Source: JBKPNX01 sp046732855
Lineage (GTDB): Bacteria > Pseudomonadota > Alphaproteobacteria > Geminicoccales > Geminicoccaceae
Length of the DNA stretch: 24,621 nucleotides
Assembly (NCBI GenBank): GCA_046732855.1
Contig: JBKPNX010000144.1
Coordinates: 1-24,621, forward strand
Direction: 5' to 3'
Shown one piece after another: positions 6,974 through 14,139 of this stretch. The translations under genes and the position numbers were made by a program. Position 1 is the first letter of the stretch. Every line of letters begins with the position of its first letter. The notes beneath the pieces are model-generated. The model saw only the letters and a list, made by a program, of their open reading frames with translations. It was not told the origin of the DNA and searched no databases.

Positions 6974-8191
6974 ATGAGCGGTGATCAGCCAGCATCGGCG
7001 ACCTCAAAAGGCGACCACGCACGCGCGTTCGACGAGTTCCTGATCGCGCACGGCGGGCCGTTCTACGACCTCCAGCAGCGGCTCGGGCTGCTGCACGAGC
7101 GCGCGCTCAACGCCCCCCGGCGCGCGGCGCTCCTGGTCGGCATCGCCTGGGGCGTGCCTCTGCTGCTGAGCGCCTTATCGGGACACGCGATCGGCGCCGC
7201 CGCGGGGCGCCCGTTCCTGCTCGACCTCGGCGCCTGGGCGCGCTTCGTGATCGCGATCGGCATCTTCGTGCTGATGGAGCGCCTGGTCGAGGAGCGGCTG
7301 CGGGCCCATCTGCGCCAGTTCATGCGCGCGCCGCTGATCGCTCCTTCTTCGCAGCCTGCGGCTGCTGAGGCGGTCGTGCGTGCCCTGCGGCGTCGCGACC
7401 TGCGGCTGGCTGAGCTGGTTTGCATGGTCGCGGCTTATGCGATCACGCTCGGCGGCGTTGAGCTGTTCTTGAGTTCCGCCGTCCCTTCCTGGATCGTCGA
7501 GGCGGGACCCGCCGGGGCGCGCCTCACCCTCGCCGGCTGGTGGTGCGCGCTGGTCAGCAGCCCGTTGTTCTGGTTCCTGCTGCTGCGCTGGCTGTGGCGG
7601 CATGCTGTGTGGGGTCTGCTCCTGCACGATCTGGCCCGGCTCGATCTGCGACTGGTCGCGACCCATCCGGACGGCGCCGGCGGGCTCGCCTTCATCGGCC
7701 AGTATCCCAACGCGTTCACGGCGTTCGTATTCGCGCTCAGCTGCGTGCTCGGCGCGGCGATCGCGCATCATCTGCTCCGCGGCGCCATCACGACGGCCGC
7801 GTACGGTCAGCTCATGGGCGCTTGGCTGGTCGTGGTGATGATTCTGTTCGGCGCTCCGCTGCTGGCGTTTTCCGGACCGCTACGGCGGCTCAAGGAGGCG
7901 ACTCTTTTGACCGCGGGCTCCGTGGCCACCCGCCATGAGCGTGCGGCCGAACGCGAGCTGCTTGGCGGCAACATGAGCGCCCCGAGCGACGCGGAAGCCA
8001 CAGCGTCTGGCGACATTCCGGACCCCACCAAGCTCTATGGCACCGCGAAGAAGCTCTCGACCGCCCTGATCTCGCGGTCAGCGATCGTGCCGGTCGCCGC
8101 AGCCGCGATCCTGCCCCTGGTGGCTGCCGGCGCCACCCAACTGCCGTTCAAAGACCTGCTCAAGATCGCGAAAGGCCTCATGCTGATATGA
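6974..8191 (+). CDS. polytopic inner-membrane protein, unknown function
   Basis: A 405-residue protein with about six to seven hydrophobic segments. The clearest are AALLVGIAWGVPLLLSAL, FVIAIGIFVLM, LVCMVAAYAITLGGVELFL, LVSSPLFWFLLLRWLW, FVFALSCVLGAAIAHHLL and WLVVVMILFGAPLLAF, plus a hydrophobic C-terminal stretch (IVPVAAAAILPLVAAG). Between the fourth and fifth lie DLARLDLRLVATHPDGAGGL and GQYPNAF, probably a cytosolic loop. I do not recognise the family by name. The open frame begins at 6875, but the first 33 residues are Arg/Gly-rich and non-hydrophobic, so ATG 6974 (MSGDQPAS) is preferred. A strong hairpin lies 60 bases downstream. Confidence 0.7.
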   Translation: MSGDQPASATSKGDHARAFDEFLIAHGGPFYDLQQRLGLLHERALNAPRRAALLVGIAWGVPLLLSALSGHAIGAAAGRPFLLDLGAWARFVIAIGIFVLMERLVEERLRAHLRQFMRAPLIAPSSQPAAAEAVVRALRRRDLRLAELVCMVAAYAITLGGVELFLSSAVPSWIVEAGPAGARLTLAGWWCALVSSPLFWFLLLRWLWRHAVWGLLLHDLARLDLRLVATHPDGAGGLAFIGQYPNAFTAFVFALSCVLGAAIAHHLLRGAITTAAYGQLMGAWLVVVMILFGAPLLAFSGPLRRLKEATLLTAGSVATRHERAAERELLGGNMSAPSDAEATASGDIPDPTKLYGTAKKLSTALISRSAIVPVAAAAILPLVAAGATQLPFKDLLKIAKGLMLI

Positions 8192-8500
8192 TGGCGGCGA
8201 GAAGGCCACGGCACTGCGCGCAGCACCCCGCTGCGTCGAACGACCATGATCCCGGACCGCATTGCTGCGGTCCGTGCTTGCTGAGCATTGGTGCGGCTGG
8301 CATTCTGTCGCGCCGTAAGGAGCGCACGGCAGCAGGGAGGGGCTGGCCGCGTCGCAGAGGCCGGCTCGGCCACATCGCGGCAGCTCAGTTGCTGCGGGCA
8401 GCTCGAAGTCAAAGCGCGGAGGGGGCCGGAAGCGAAACCCGCGCGGGCGCTGGCGCGGTATCCGGGTTGACGGAACAACCTGAAAGAGCAGAGGGGCACG
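8192..8500. other. 309-base gap with two hairpins before the MetE-like gene
   Basis: No convincing gene. It contains a 9-bp perfect hairpin at 8253-8274 and a weaker one, gcagc-tcagtt-gctgc, near 8383-8398. I found no match to the SAM or cobalamin riboswitch consensus motifs I remember. The last 20 bases hold the ribosome binding site (gagggg) of the following gene. Confidence 0.5.
8253..8274 (+). terminator. 9-bp hairpin, terminator-like
   Basis: Stem cggaccgca (8253-8261) pairs with tgcggtccg (8266-8274) around a ttgc loop. Only a broken T tract follows (tgcttgctg). It may end the membrane-protein transcript or be a leader structure for the MetE-like gene. Confidence 0.45.
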
Positions 8501-9607
8501 ATGCGCAAGATCGTCGATACGATTCTTCCCACCACCATGGTCGGCTCCTACCCGCGCCCGGACTGGTTCAGGTACCAGCTGCTCGGCCGCGATGCGCGCG
8601 TCGCCTTCAAGCACGCCCCCCACGAGGAGGCTTACGCGGACGCCACCCGGGTGATCATCCAGGACCAGGAAGAAGCCGGTCTCGACATCGTCACCGACGG
8701 CCAGATGTACTTCGACGACTACATCGGCTCGATCGGCTCCTTCTGCTGGTACATGTATGAGCGCATCCCCGGCTTCGACCCGGCCAAGGAGGAGCACCCC
8801 GCGGCCGTGGACGCCGCGACCCTGACCAAGGAGATCCTGCTGCTGTCGGACTGGGGCGGCGTGGTCAACAGCGGGCCGATCGGAGACCAGGCGCCGCTGC
8901 GGCTGGTCGACTTCTACAAGCTCGCCAGGCGTCACGCGACCAGGCCGGTCAAGGTCTCGGTCGGCGCCGGGCCGGTCAACCTCGCCTGGCACGTCTATTT
9001 CAAGCATTACAAGGACCCGCACGATCTGTCCTTCGCGCTGGCGCCGCTGTTCAATCGGGAAATGAAAGCGCTGGTCGCGGCCGGCGCCGACTTCCTGCAG
9101 TACGAAGACCTGGGCGCGTGGCTGCCGCTGTTCACCAAGAACGCCGACGACTACAAGTGGATCGGCGACGTGGTGCGCCAGTGCGTGGAGGGCGTCAACG
9201 CCAAGATCGCCTGGCATTTCTGCTACGGCAACGCCTGGGGCAACCGTCTGGCCGGACTGTTCCCGGCCGGCTACGAAGCGGTCCTGCCGTACTTCTACGA
9301 CCTCCCGATCGACCAGTTCGTGCTCGACTTCGCCAATCGCGACATGGTCGACATCGCCGCGCTCGAGTCGTTGCCGCAGGACAAGGAGGTGGCGATCGGG
9401 GTGATCGACGTGCGCACCAGCATGGTCGAAACGCCCGAGGAGGTCGCCGAGCGCATCCGCAAGGTGATCGCGGTGGTCCCGCCCGAGCGGGTTTATCTGA
9501 CCACCGACTGCGGGATGAAGCCGCTCTCCCGCATGGTGGCGAGAATGAAGCTGAAAGCGCTCGCCGACGGCGCGAAGATCGTCCGCAAGGAGCTGGGCCA
9601 CGCCTGA
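8501..9607 (+). CDS. stand-alone MetE C-terminal-like methyltransferase
   Basis: A 368-residue protein of the Meth_synt_2 family: the zinc-binding catalytic barrel of cobalamin-independent methionine synthase without the N-terminal half. The thiol-activating metal site is visible as His239-x-Cys241 in AWHFCYGN and Cys337 in TTDCGMKPL. The fourth ligand, Glu in E. coli MetE, is Asp276 here (FVLDFANRD). The N-terminal MVGSYPRPDWF is typical of short family members. Known short relatives include folate-independent core methionine synthases (MesA-D) and epoxyalkane:coenzyme M transferase, so the methyl or alkyl donor is uncertain and I give no symbol. No other methionine, folate or MesX-like (DUF1852) gene is in the window. 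ATG 8501 follows gagggg. Confidence 0.85.
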   Translation: MRKIVDTILPTTMVGSYPRPDWFRYQLLGRDARVAFKHAPHEEAYADATRVIIQDQEEAGLDIVTDGQMYFDDYIGSIGSFCWYMYERIPGFDPAKEEHPAAVDAATLTKEILLLSDWGGVVNSGPIGDQAPLRLVDFYKLARRHATRPVKVSVGAGPVNLAWHVYFKHYKDPHDLSFALAPLFNREMKALVAAGADFLQYEDLGAWLPLFTKNADDYKWIGDVVRQCVEGVNAKIAWHFCYGNAWGNRLAGLFPAGYEAVLPYFYDLPIDQFVLDFANRDMVDIAALESLPQDKEVAIGVIDVRTSMVETPEEVAERIRKVIAVVPPERVYLTTDCGMKPLSRMVARMKLKALADGAKIVRKELGHA

Positions 9608-9653
9608 CCGGACCGATTCGAGGGTACGGCCGGCGCAGAATTGGACGGGTCGC

Positions 9654-9670
9654 CGGCGCGCGCCGCTTTT
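9654..9670 (+). terminator. possible terminator after the MetE-like gene
   Basis: A short GC stem (cggc-gcgc-gccg, 9654-9665) is followed by c and four T residues, about 50 bases after the stop and between two converging genes. The stem is only 4 bp, so the call is weak. Confidence 0.35.
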
Positions 9671-9787
9671 CTGTCCCGTCCGACCAGAGTTGACGCGGGT
9701 CCCGGATTACCTTCAACCGCAAGGAGCTTTACGGACCGCGGCTGGCGAGTGAGGCCCAGGCGGCGGCTTCCAGCAGCCTTCGATCAA

Positions 9788-10420
9788 TCACGGGGCGGCC
9801 GTCGCCAGCTCAGGGCCGAGGTCGCCGTCCGCGATCCGGATGTAATCTTTGCCCTGCTCGTCGGTCATGACCAGGGTCACGGGGCGGCCATTCTGATAAT
9901 TCTTCCACAGCTCATAGAACGCGAGCGCGCCCATCACGTGCGCGTCGCGCCCCGCGCTGCGCAGCCACGCCGCGGTCGGCCGGACCTGCAGGACGCCTTC
10001 TGACACCGGCTTCGCCTCTGCCACCATGCGATAGCCGAGATCCGCGTTCACCCGGCGGATCAGCCGATCGAAACCTTCCGACAGTTGCAGGAAACCGGCG
10101 TCGCCGTCGTTGCCGGTCGCGGCGTCGCGAGGCAGCAGCCCGCTTTGCGACACCCGTTCGAGCAGCCCGCCATAGACCCAGCCCTCCTCCCCGGTCTGCA
10201 GCACGCGTACGCCGATCCAGTTGCCGTCCCGCGTGAGCTCGATCACCTCGTCGCCCTGGTCGACCTTGCCCCGGATGTTGCTGGAGTCGGTCGGTCCCGC
10301 TCGCAGATTGACCACGTCTGCGCCAGAGACGCGGTGAATGTCACCCGGCGCCGCGAGCGCGCTGCCACACAACAATCCCAGGACCACGCTGCCAACTAAG
10401 CCCCGAAGAGTCGCGGACAT
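9788..10420 (-). CDS. exported SH3-domain protein
   Basis: A 210-residue protein. A signal peptide covers residues 1-23 (LVGSVVLGLLCGSALA, cleavage before APGDI). A bacterial SH3b domain follows at about 28-95, shown by ADVVNLRAGPTDSSNI, then GDEVIELTRDGNWIGVRV and GEEGWVYGGLL. The C-terminal part (about 110-205) has WLRSAGRDAHVMGALAFYEL and RPVTLVMTDEQGKDYI and is not a domain I can name. SH3b domains usually bind peptidoglycan or peptides, so a periplasmic envelope role is likely. It is a single gene, converging with the MetE-like gene and 252 bases downstream of the adenosyltransferase. Confidence 0.8.
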   Translation of the reverse strand: MSATLRGLVGSVVLGLLCGSALAAPGDIHRVSGADVVNLRAGPTDSSNIRGKVDQGDEVIELTRDGNWIGVRVLQTGEEGWVYGGLLERVSQSGLLPRDAATGNDGDAGFLQLSEGFDRLIRRVNADLGYRMVAEAKPVSEGVLQVRPTAAWLRSAGRDAHVMGALAFYELWKNYQNGRPVTLVMTDEQGKDYIRIADGDLGPELATAAP

Positions 10421-10672
10421 TGGTGCACCTCATGGCTCGACATGACTGGATCTGCAACCCTGCAGCTGACCGGAAAGTTCCCCCATCGCTGGCCTCGGAA
10501 ACCATGCCAGGCATGGCGAATCCATCACGCAGCGCGTGGAGCATAGGGCGGACAGCTGCCGATCGAGGAACGGGAGGGGGCAGGACGGCAGCAGGCGCAC
10601 CGCAGGGTCGACGATCGCGATCCTGAATGCCGGCGAGCGGATCCGGCGCGACGCGCGGCGCTCCGGTGGACG

Positions 10673-11242
10673 CTACGTCTGGCGGTTCGCGCCGGGCACC
10701 CAGAGCACGTCGGCGGCGCCTTTGTCATTCAGATAGCGGGCGAGCACGAACAGATGGTCCGACAACCGGTTGAGGTAGCGGATCGCGATCGGGTTGACCG
10801 GCTCGCGCGAGGCCAGTTCGGTGGTCAGGCGCTCGGCCCGGCGCACCACCGTGCGCGCCTGGTGCAGACAGGCCGCGGCGGGGCGGCCACCCGGCAGGAC
10901 GAAGGAATTGAGCGGGCTGAGCGTCACGTTCAGACCGTCGATCTCGTCTTCCAGGCGCTGCACCTGAACCGGCTGGACGCGGAGAACGCCTTGTTCGTTC
11001 GGATCGTCGCCCGGCCGGCACAGGTCGGCGCCAAGATCGAACAGATCGTTCTGGATGCGCGCCAACATCGTGTCCGCCAGCGATTCGGTGTGCAGGCGGG
11101 CGAGCCCGATCACGGCGTTAGCCTCATCGACCGTGCCGTAGGCAGCGACGCGCAGGTCGTGTTTGGCCACGCGGGCGCCATCGCCGAGCGACGTCTCACC
11201 CCGATCACCGCCGCGCGTGTAGATCCTGGTCAGCTTGACCAT
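10673..11242 (-). CDS. pduO/cobO-type: cob(I)alamin adenosyltransferase, PduO type
   Basis: A 189-residue enzyme that transfers the adenosyl group of ATP to reduced corrinoid to make adenosylcobalamin. The PduO-type ATP site is clear: TRGGDRGETS at 9-18 and AAYGTVDEANAVIG at 34-47. The cobalamin-facing C-terminal helices follow with RTVVRRAERL and RYLNRLSDHLFVLARYLN. The length is typical of the family. It starts 4 bases after the stop of the twin-TM gene, so the two form an operon. No other cobalamin biosynthesis gene is in the window, so it may serve salvage or a B12-dependent enzyme elsewhere. The name cobO is used loosely for this family, which is unrelated to the CobA/BtuR fold. Confidence 0.93.
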   Translation of the reverse strand: MVKLTRIYTRGGDRGETSLGDGARVAKHDLRVAAYGTVDEANAVIGLARLHTESLADTMLARIQNDLFDLGADLCRPGDDPNEQGVLRVQPVQVQRLEDEIDGLNVTLSPLNSFVLPGGRPAAACLHQARTVVRRAERLTTELASREPVNPIAIRYLNRLSDHLFVLARYLNDKGAADVLWVPGANRQT

Positions 11243-11246
11243 GTGC

Positions 11247-11444
11247 TCAGCCCTGCCCGACCCCGAGCAGGAGCATCAGCAGGAGCACGACGGCGATTGC
11301 CTGCAGGACGACCCGCGCCTGCATCAGCTTGTTGCTGTATTTGCGATTGAACTCGCCCCCGCGAAAGAACCCGGCGACGCCGACCACCAGCGCTCCCAGT
11401 GTGGCAAGCATCGCGATCAGGAGTAGCGTCGTAAGGACGTCCAT
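11247..11444 (-). CDS. twin-transmembrane small protein (HIG1-like)
   Basis: A 65-residue protein with two hydrophobic helices (TLLLIAMLATLGALVVGVAG and VVLQAIAVVLLLMLLLGVG). They are separated by a short conserved loop RGGEFNRKYSNKLMQARV. This is the compact twin-TM family found in alphaproteobacteria directly upstream of PduO-type adenosyltransferase genes; the loop resembles HIG1-domain proteins. ATG 11444 is preferred to the open frame's earlier start (11525), because the preceding 27 residues lack conservation-like features and a gaggcggg site precedes the ATG. The function is not established; insertion in the inner membrane is inferred from hydrophobicity. Confidence 0.8.
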   Translation of the reverse strand: MDVLTTLLLIAMLATLGALVVGVAGFFRGGEFNRKYSNKLMQARVVLQAIAVVLLLMLLLGVGQG

Positions 11445-11709
11445 CACGTACCCGCCTCGCGCTGCCCCCGCCAAGCTCCAACGGGCTGCCCCCCGCCCAT
11501 AGACATATAGCTGAGCCGTGGCCACCGCCCAGCTGGTCGGCCCGTGTCACGCCTGGCGGTCGAAGCGGCGCGACGGGCTACGTCCGGCGCAACCAGGAGA
11601 TCCGCGATAAGCAAGCGGCTCTGGAAAGTAGGCCGGCGTCAGGGGCGCGTGTTGCAGCCGAGCTAGCCGTCAGTGCAAACTCGCGAGGCTCGTCCGGCCG
11701 GCGCGCCGC

Positions 11710-12450
11710 TCAGGTGCGCTCGCCCCCCTGCAGCGGCGAGAAGCGCACGGGCATGATGCGCTGCTCGCGCACCTTGCCGTCGGCGTCTTTGATGATCAGG
11801 GTCAGGTACTGCGGACCGCTTGCCGGGCCCAACGGCATGACCATGCGACCGCCCCGCTTGAGCTGGCTGAGCAGCGGCGGGGGTACGTGGTCGATCGCCT
11901 CCTTGATGATCATCGCATCGTACGGCGCGTGCGCGTTCCAGCCGTAGTAGCCATCGCTCGCCTGCACGTGCACGCTGTCGTAGTGCAGCTCCTTGAGCAG
12001 CCGCTCGGCCTGATTTGCCAGAGGCTCCTCCAGCTCGACGCTGTAGACCTCGGCGCCGAGACGTGACAGCAGCGCCGCCTGGTAGCCGACGTCAGTGCCG
12101 GTCTCGAAGACGACGTCCCCGGATTTAACGTCAGCGAAATGGATCATCAATGCCGCCAGCAGCGGCGCCGCGATGTTTTGATCCGGACTGACCGGCAGCG
12201 GATAGTCGCCATAGGCGTAGGCGCGCAGCGGTTCCGGCACGAAGGCGTGCCGCGGCACCTCGCGCATGGCGTCCAGCACGCGCGGATCGAGCCGCTCGAT
12301 GCCGATCTCGGCGCCCAGCGTCGCGACCTGAAGCTCGACAATCCGGACCATCTCCTGGCGCGCCGCGACATCGTTCCCGGCGGCGAGCGCCGCCTTGGCA
12401 GTCGGTCCCAGGGCGAGCAGGCCGATCAGACAGGCTGAGGTTGATCGCAT
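11710..12450 (-). CDS. exported protein-L-isoaspartate O-methyltransferase-like protein
   Basis: A 246-residue protein with a signal-like N-terminus (LIGLLALGPTAKAALA) and then a PCMT-type Rossmann fold. Such enzymes use SAM to methylate isoaspartyl residues for repair. Recognisable parts are MREVPRHAFVPEPLRAYAY, SPDQNIAAPLLAALM, VFETGTDVGYQAALLSRLG (SAM motif I) and LKRGGRMVMPLG. Two features differ from the E. coli type. Motif I reads ETGTDVGYQ (116-124) instead of E-x-GTGSGYQ, and the Ser-Gln-Pro motif is SPDQ. The signal suggests export, although SAM is not expected outside the cytoplasm. A moderately divergent PCMT is certain; its activity and location are not. Confidence 0.8.
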   Translation of the reverse strand: MRSTSACLIGLLALGPTAKAALAAGNDVAARQEMVRIVELQVATLGAEIGIERLDPRVLDAMREVPRHAFVPEPLRAYAYGDYPLPVSPDQNIAAPLLAALMIHFADVKSGDVVFETGTDVGYQAALLSRLGAEVYSVELEEPLANQAERLLKELHYDSVHVQASDGYYGWNAHAPYDAMIIKEAIDHVPPPLLSQLKRGGRMVMPLGPASGPQYLTLIIKDADGKVREQRIMPVRFSPLQGGERT

Positions 12451-12553
12451 CGCGGTCGCGCCTCCGCGCCCTCACATCGCGAGCTGGCCGCAGCGGCCAT
12501 GGTTCCGCGCAGCTTACCGACAAACGCCGCGGCGTCGCCAGCGAGAATGATAG

Positions 12554-12571
12554 CCGGGCACGCGAGCCCGG
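12554..12571 (-). terminator. hairpin at the end of the rpmH-argB operon
   Basis: Stem ccgggc (12554-12559) pairs with gcccgg (12566-12571) around a 6-base loop, immediately after the argB stop. On the minus strand it is followed by a mixed, moderately T-rich stretch (tatcattctc) rather than a clean T run. Confidence 0.45.
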
Positions 12572-12573
12572 GG

Positions 12574-13464
12574 TCAAACAGGCGTGAGCTTCGTCCCGAC
12601 CCCCGCTTCGGTGAAGGTCTCGAGCAGCACCACGTGGGGCAGGCGGCCGTCCAGCACGTGCGCCGCACCCACCCCGTCGTCGAGCGCCTGGAGGCAGGTC
12701 TCCAGCTTGGGGATCATGCCGCCACTCACCGTGCCGTCGGCGATCAAGGCCCGCGCCTGTGCCGCCGGCAGCTCCGAGATCAGCCCGCCGTCGCGGTCCA
12801 GCACTCCCGCGACATCGGTCAGCATGATCAGCTTGCGCGCGCTCAGCGCCGCGGCGATCGCCCCGGCCGCCGTATCGGCGTTGATATTGTAGGTCTGGCC
12901 ATCGGCGCCCACCCCGATCGGCGCGATCACCGGCACGATGTCGGTTCCTTCGAACGCCTTCAGCACGCGGGTGTGGATGCGGGTCGGCTGGCCGACAAAG
13001 CCGAGATCGAGCACCTGCTCGATGTGGCTCTCGGGATCGCGCCGGGTGCGCGTCAGCTTGGTCGCCTCGATCAGATTGCCGTCCTTGCCGGACAGCCCGA
13101 CCGCCTGGCCCCCGGCCGCCTGGATCGCGGTCACGATCTGCTTGTTGATGCTGCCGGCGAGCACCATCTCGACGATTTCGACGGTGGCGGCATCGGTCAC
13201 GCGCAAGCCTTCGACGAACTGGCTCTTGATCTTCAGGCGGTCGAGCATCGCTTTGATCTGCGGGCCACCGCCGTGCACCACCACGGGGTTGATGCCGACC
13301 TGCCTGAGCAGCACCACGTCGCGCGCGAAATCCTGGGCGAGGGCCGGCGAGCCCATGGCATGGCCGCCATACTTGATCACGAACGTGCTGCCGGCGAAGC
13401 GGCGCATGTATGGCAACGCCTCGACCAGGGTCGCTGCGACGGCGTGATGGTGCTGGTCGCTCAC
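12574..13464 (-). CDS. argB: acetylglutamate kinase
   Basis: A 296-residue kinase for the second step of arginine biosynthesis, phosphorylating N-acetylglutamate with ATP in the cytoplasm. The amino-acid kinase motifs are present: VIKYGGHAMG (29-38) for phosphate binding, VVVHGGGPQI (61-70), the LSGKDGNL stretch, and NINADTAAGAIA with LIMLTDVAGVLD for substrate and nucleotide binding. The IKPKLE-like end reads MIPKLETC. The length is normal. GTG 13464 overlaps the TGA of engB by 4 bases (GTGA), which fixes the start and shows translational coupling; a much longer open frame upstream is only a shadow. It is the last gene of the operon, as in many alphaproteobacteria. Confidence 0.96.
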   Translation of the reverse strand: MSDQHHHAVAATLVEALPYMRRFAGSTFVIKYGGHAMGSPALAQDFARDVVLLRQVGINPVVVHGGGPQIKAMLDRLKIKSQFVEGLRVTDAATVEIVEMVLAGSINKQIVTAIQAAGGQAVGLSGKDGNLIEATKLTRTRRDPESHIEQVLDLGFVGQPTRIHTRVLKAFEGTDIVPVIAPIGVGADGQTYNINADTAAGAIAAALSARKLIMLTDVAGVLDRDGGLISELPAAQARALIADGTVSGGMIPKLETCLQALDDGVGAAHVLDGRLPHVVLLETFTEAGVGTKLTPV

Positions 13465-14135
13465 GGCCGGTCCTCCCTGGCGGGCATGGCGAGGGTCGTC
13501 AGCGCGGCCCGCAGGCGCTCGATCCCGGTACCCTCGCGCGCGCTGGTCGCGCTGATCTCGGGATGGGCTCCCGGCCTGCGCGCCAGGTCCGCGTGCAGGC
13601 TCTCGAGCAGATCCGCAAGCGCGCCCGGGCGCACCAGGTCGACCTTGGTCAGCACCAGCTGATAGGCCACGGCGACCTCGCCCAGCATGGCCATGAACTC
13701 GAGGTCCACCGGCTTCAGCCCATGGCGGGCGTCGATCAGCACGCAGGCGCGGCGCAGTCCGGCGCGACCGCGCAGATAGCTGCGGATGAGCCGCTGCCAG
13801 GCTTCGACCTTCGCTTTGGGCGCCTCGGCGAAGCCGTAGCCGGGCAGATCCACCAGCATCAGCCGGCCACCCAGGTCGAACATGTTGATCTGCTGGGTCC
13901 GCCCCGGCGTTCGCGAGATGCGCGCCAGCTGATTGCGCCCGGTCAGCGCATTGATCAGGCTGGACTTGCCGACGTTGGAGCGGCCCGCGAACGCCACCTC
14001 CGGCAGGCCCGCCGGCGGCAGCTGGGCGAGTTCGGCGACGCCGGCGATGAAGGCGCACTCCTGGGCGAACAGTCGGCGGCCCGCCTCGAGGGCTGCGGGA
14101 TGGTCGGAGGATTCCGGGTCGACGACCGTCGGCAT
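13461..14135 (-). CDS. engB: ribosome biogenesis GTP-binding protein EngB/YihA
   Basis: A 224-residue GTPase needed for 50S subunit assembly. The TRAFAC GTPase motifs are in order: G1 GRSNVGKSS (51-59), switch/G2 TPGRTQQIN (76-84), G3 DLPGYGFA (96-103), G4 TKVD (163-166) and G5 SATSAREGTG near the C-terminus. The length matches the family. It begins 4 bases after the yidC stop and overlaps argB by 4 bases, so it is tightly coupled on both sides. The alternative symbols ysxC and yihA refer to the same gene. Confidence 0.96.
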   Translation of the reverse strand: MPTVVDPESSDHPAALEAGRRLFAQECAFIAGVAELAQLPPAGLPEVAFAGRSNVGKSSLINALTGRNQLARISRTPGRTQQINMFDLGGRLMLVDLPGYGFAEAPKAKVEAWQRLIRSYLRGRAGLRRACVLIDARHGLKPVDLEFMAMLGEVAVAYQLVLTKVDLVRPGALADLLESLHADLARRPGAHPEISATSAREGTGIERLRAALTTLAMPAREDRP

Positions 14136-14139
14136 CGCC

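Noticed and set aside
8192..8500. SAM or cobalamin riboswitch before the MetE-like gene
   Set aside because: Hairpins are present, but none of the conserved core motifs I know for these riboswitches was found.
12574..14058. A 494-codon open frame extending argB upstream
   Set aside because: Its N-terminal 200 codons are an out-of-frame shadow of engB; the GTGA overlap fixes the argB start at 13464.
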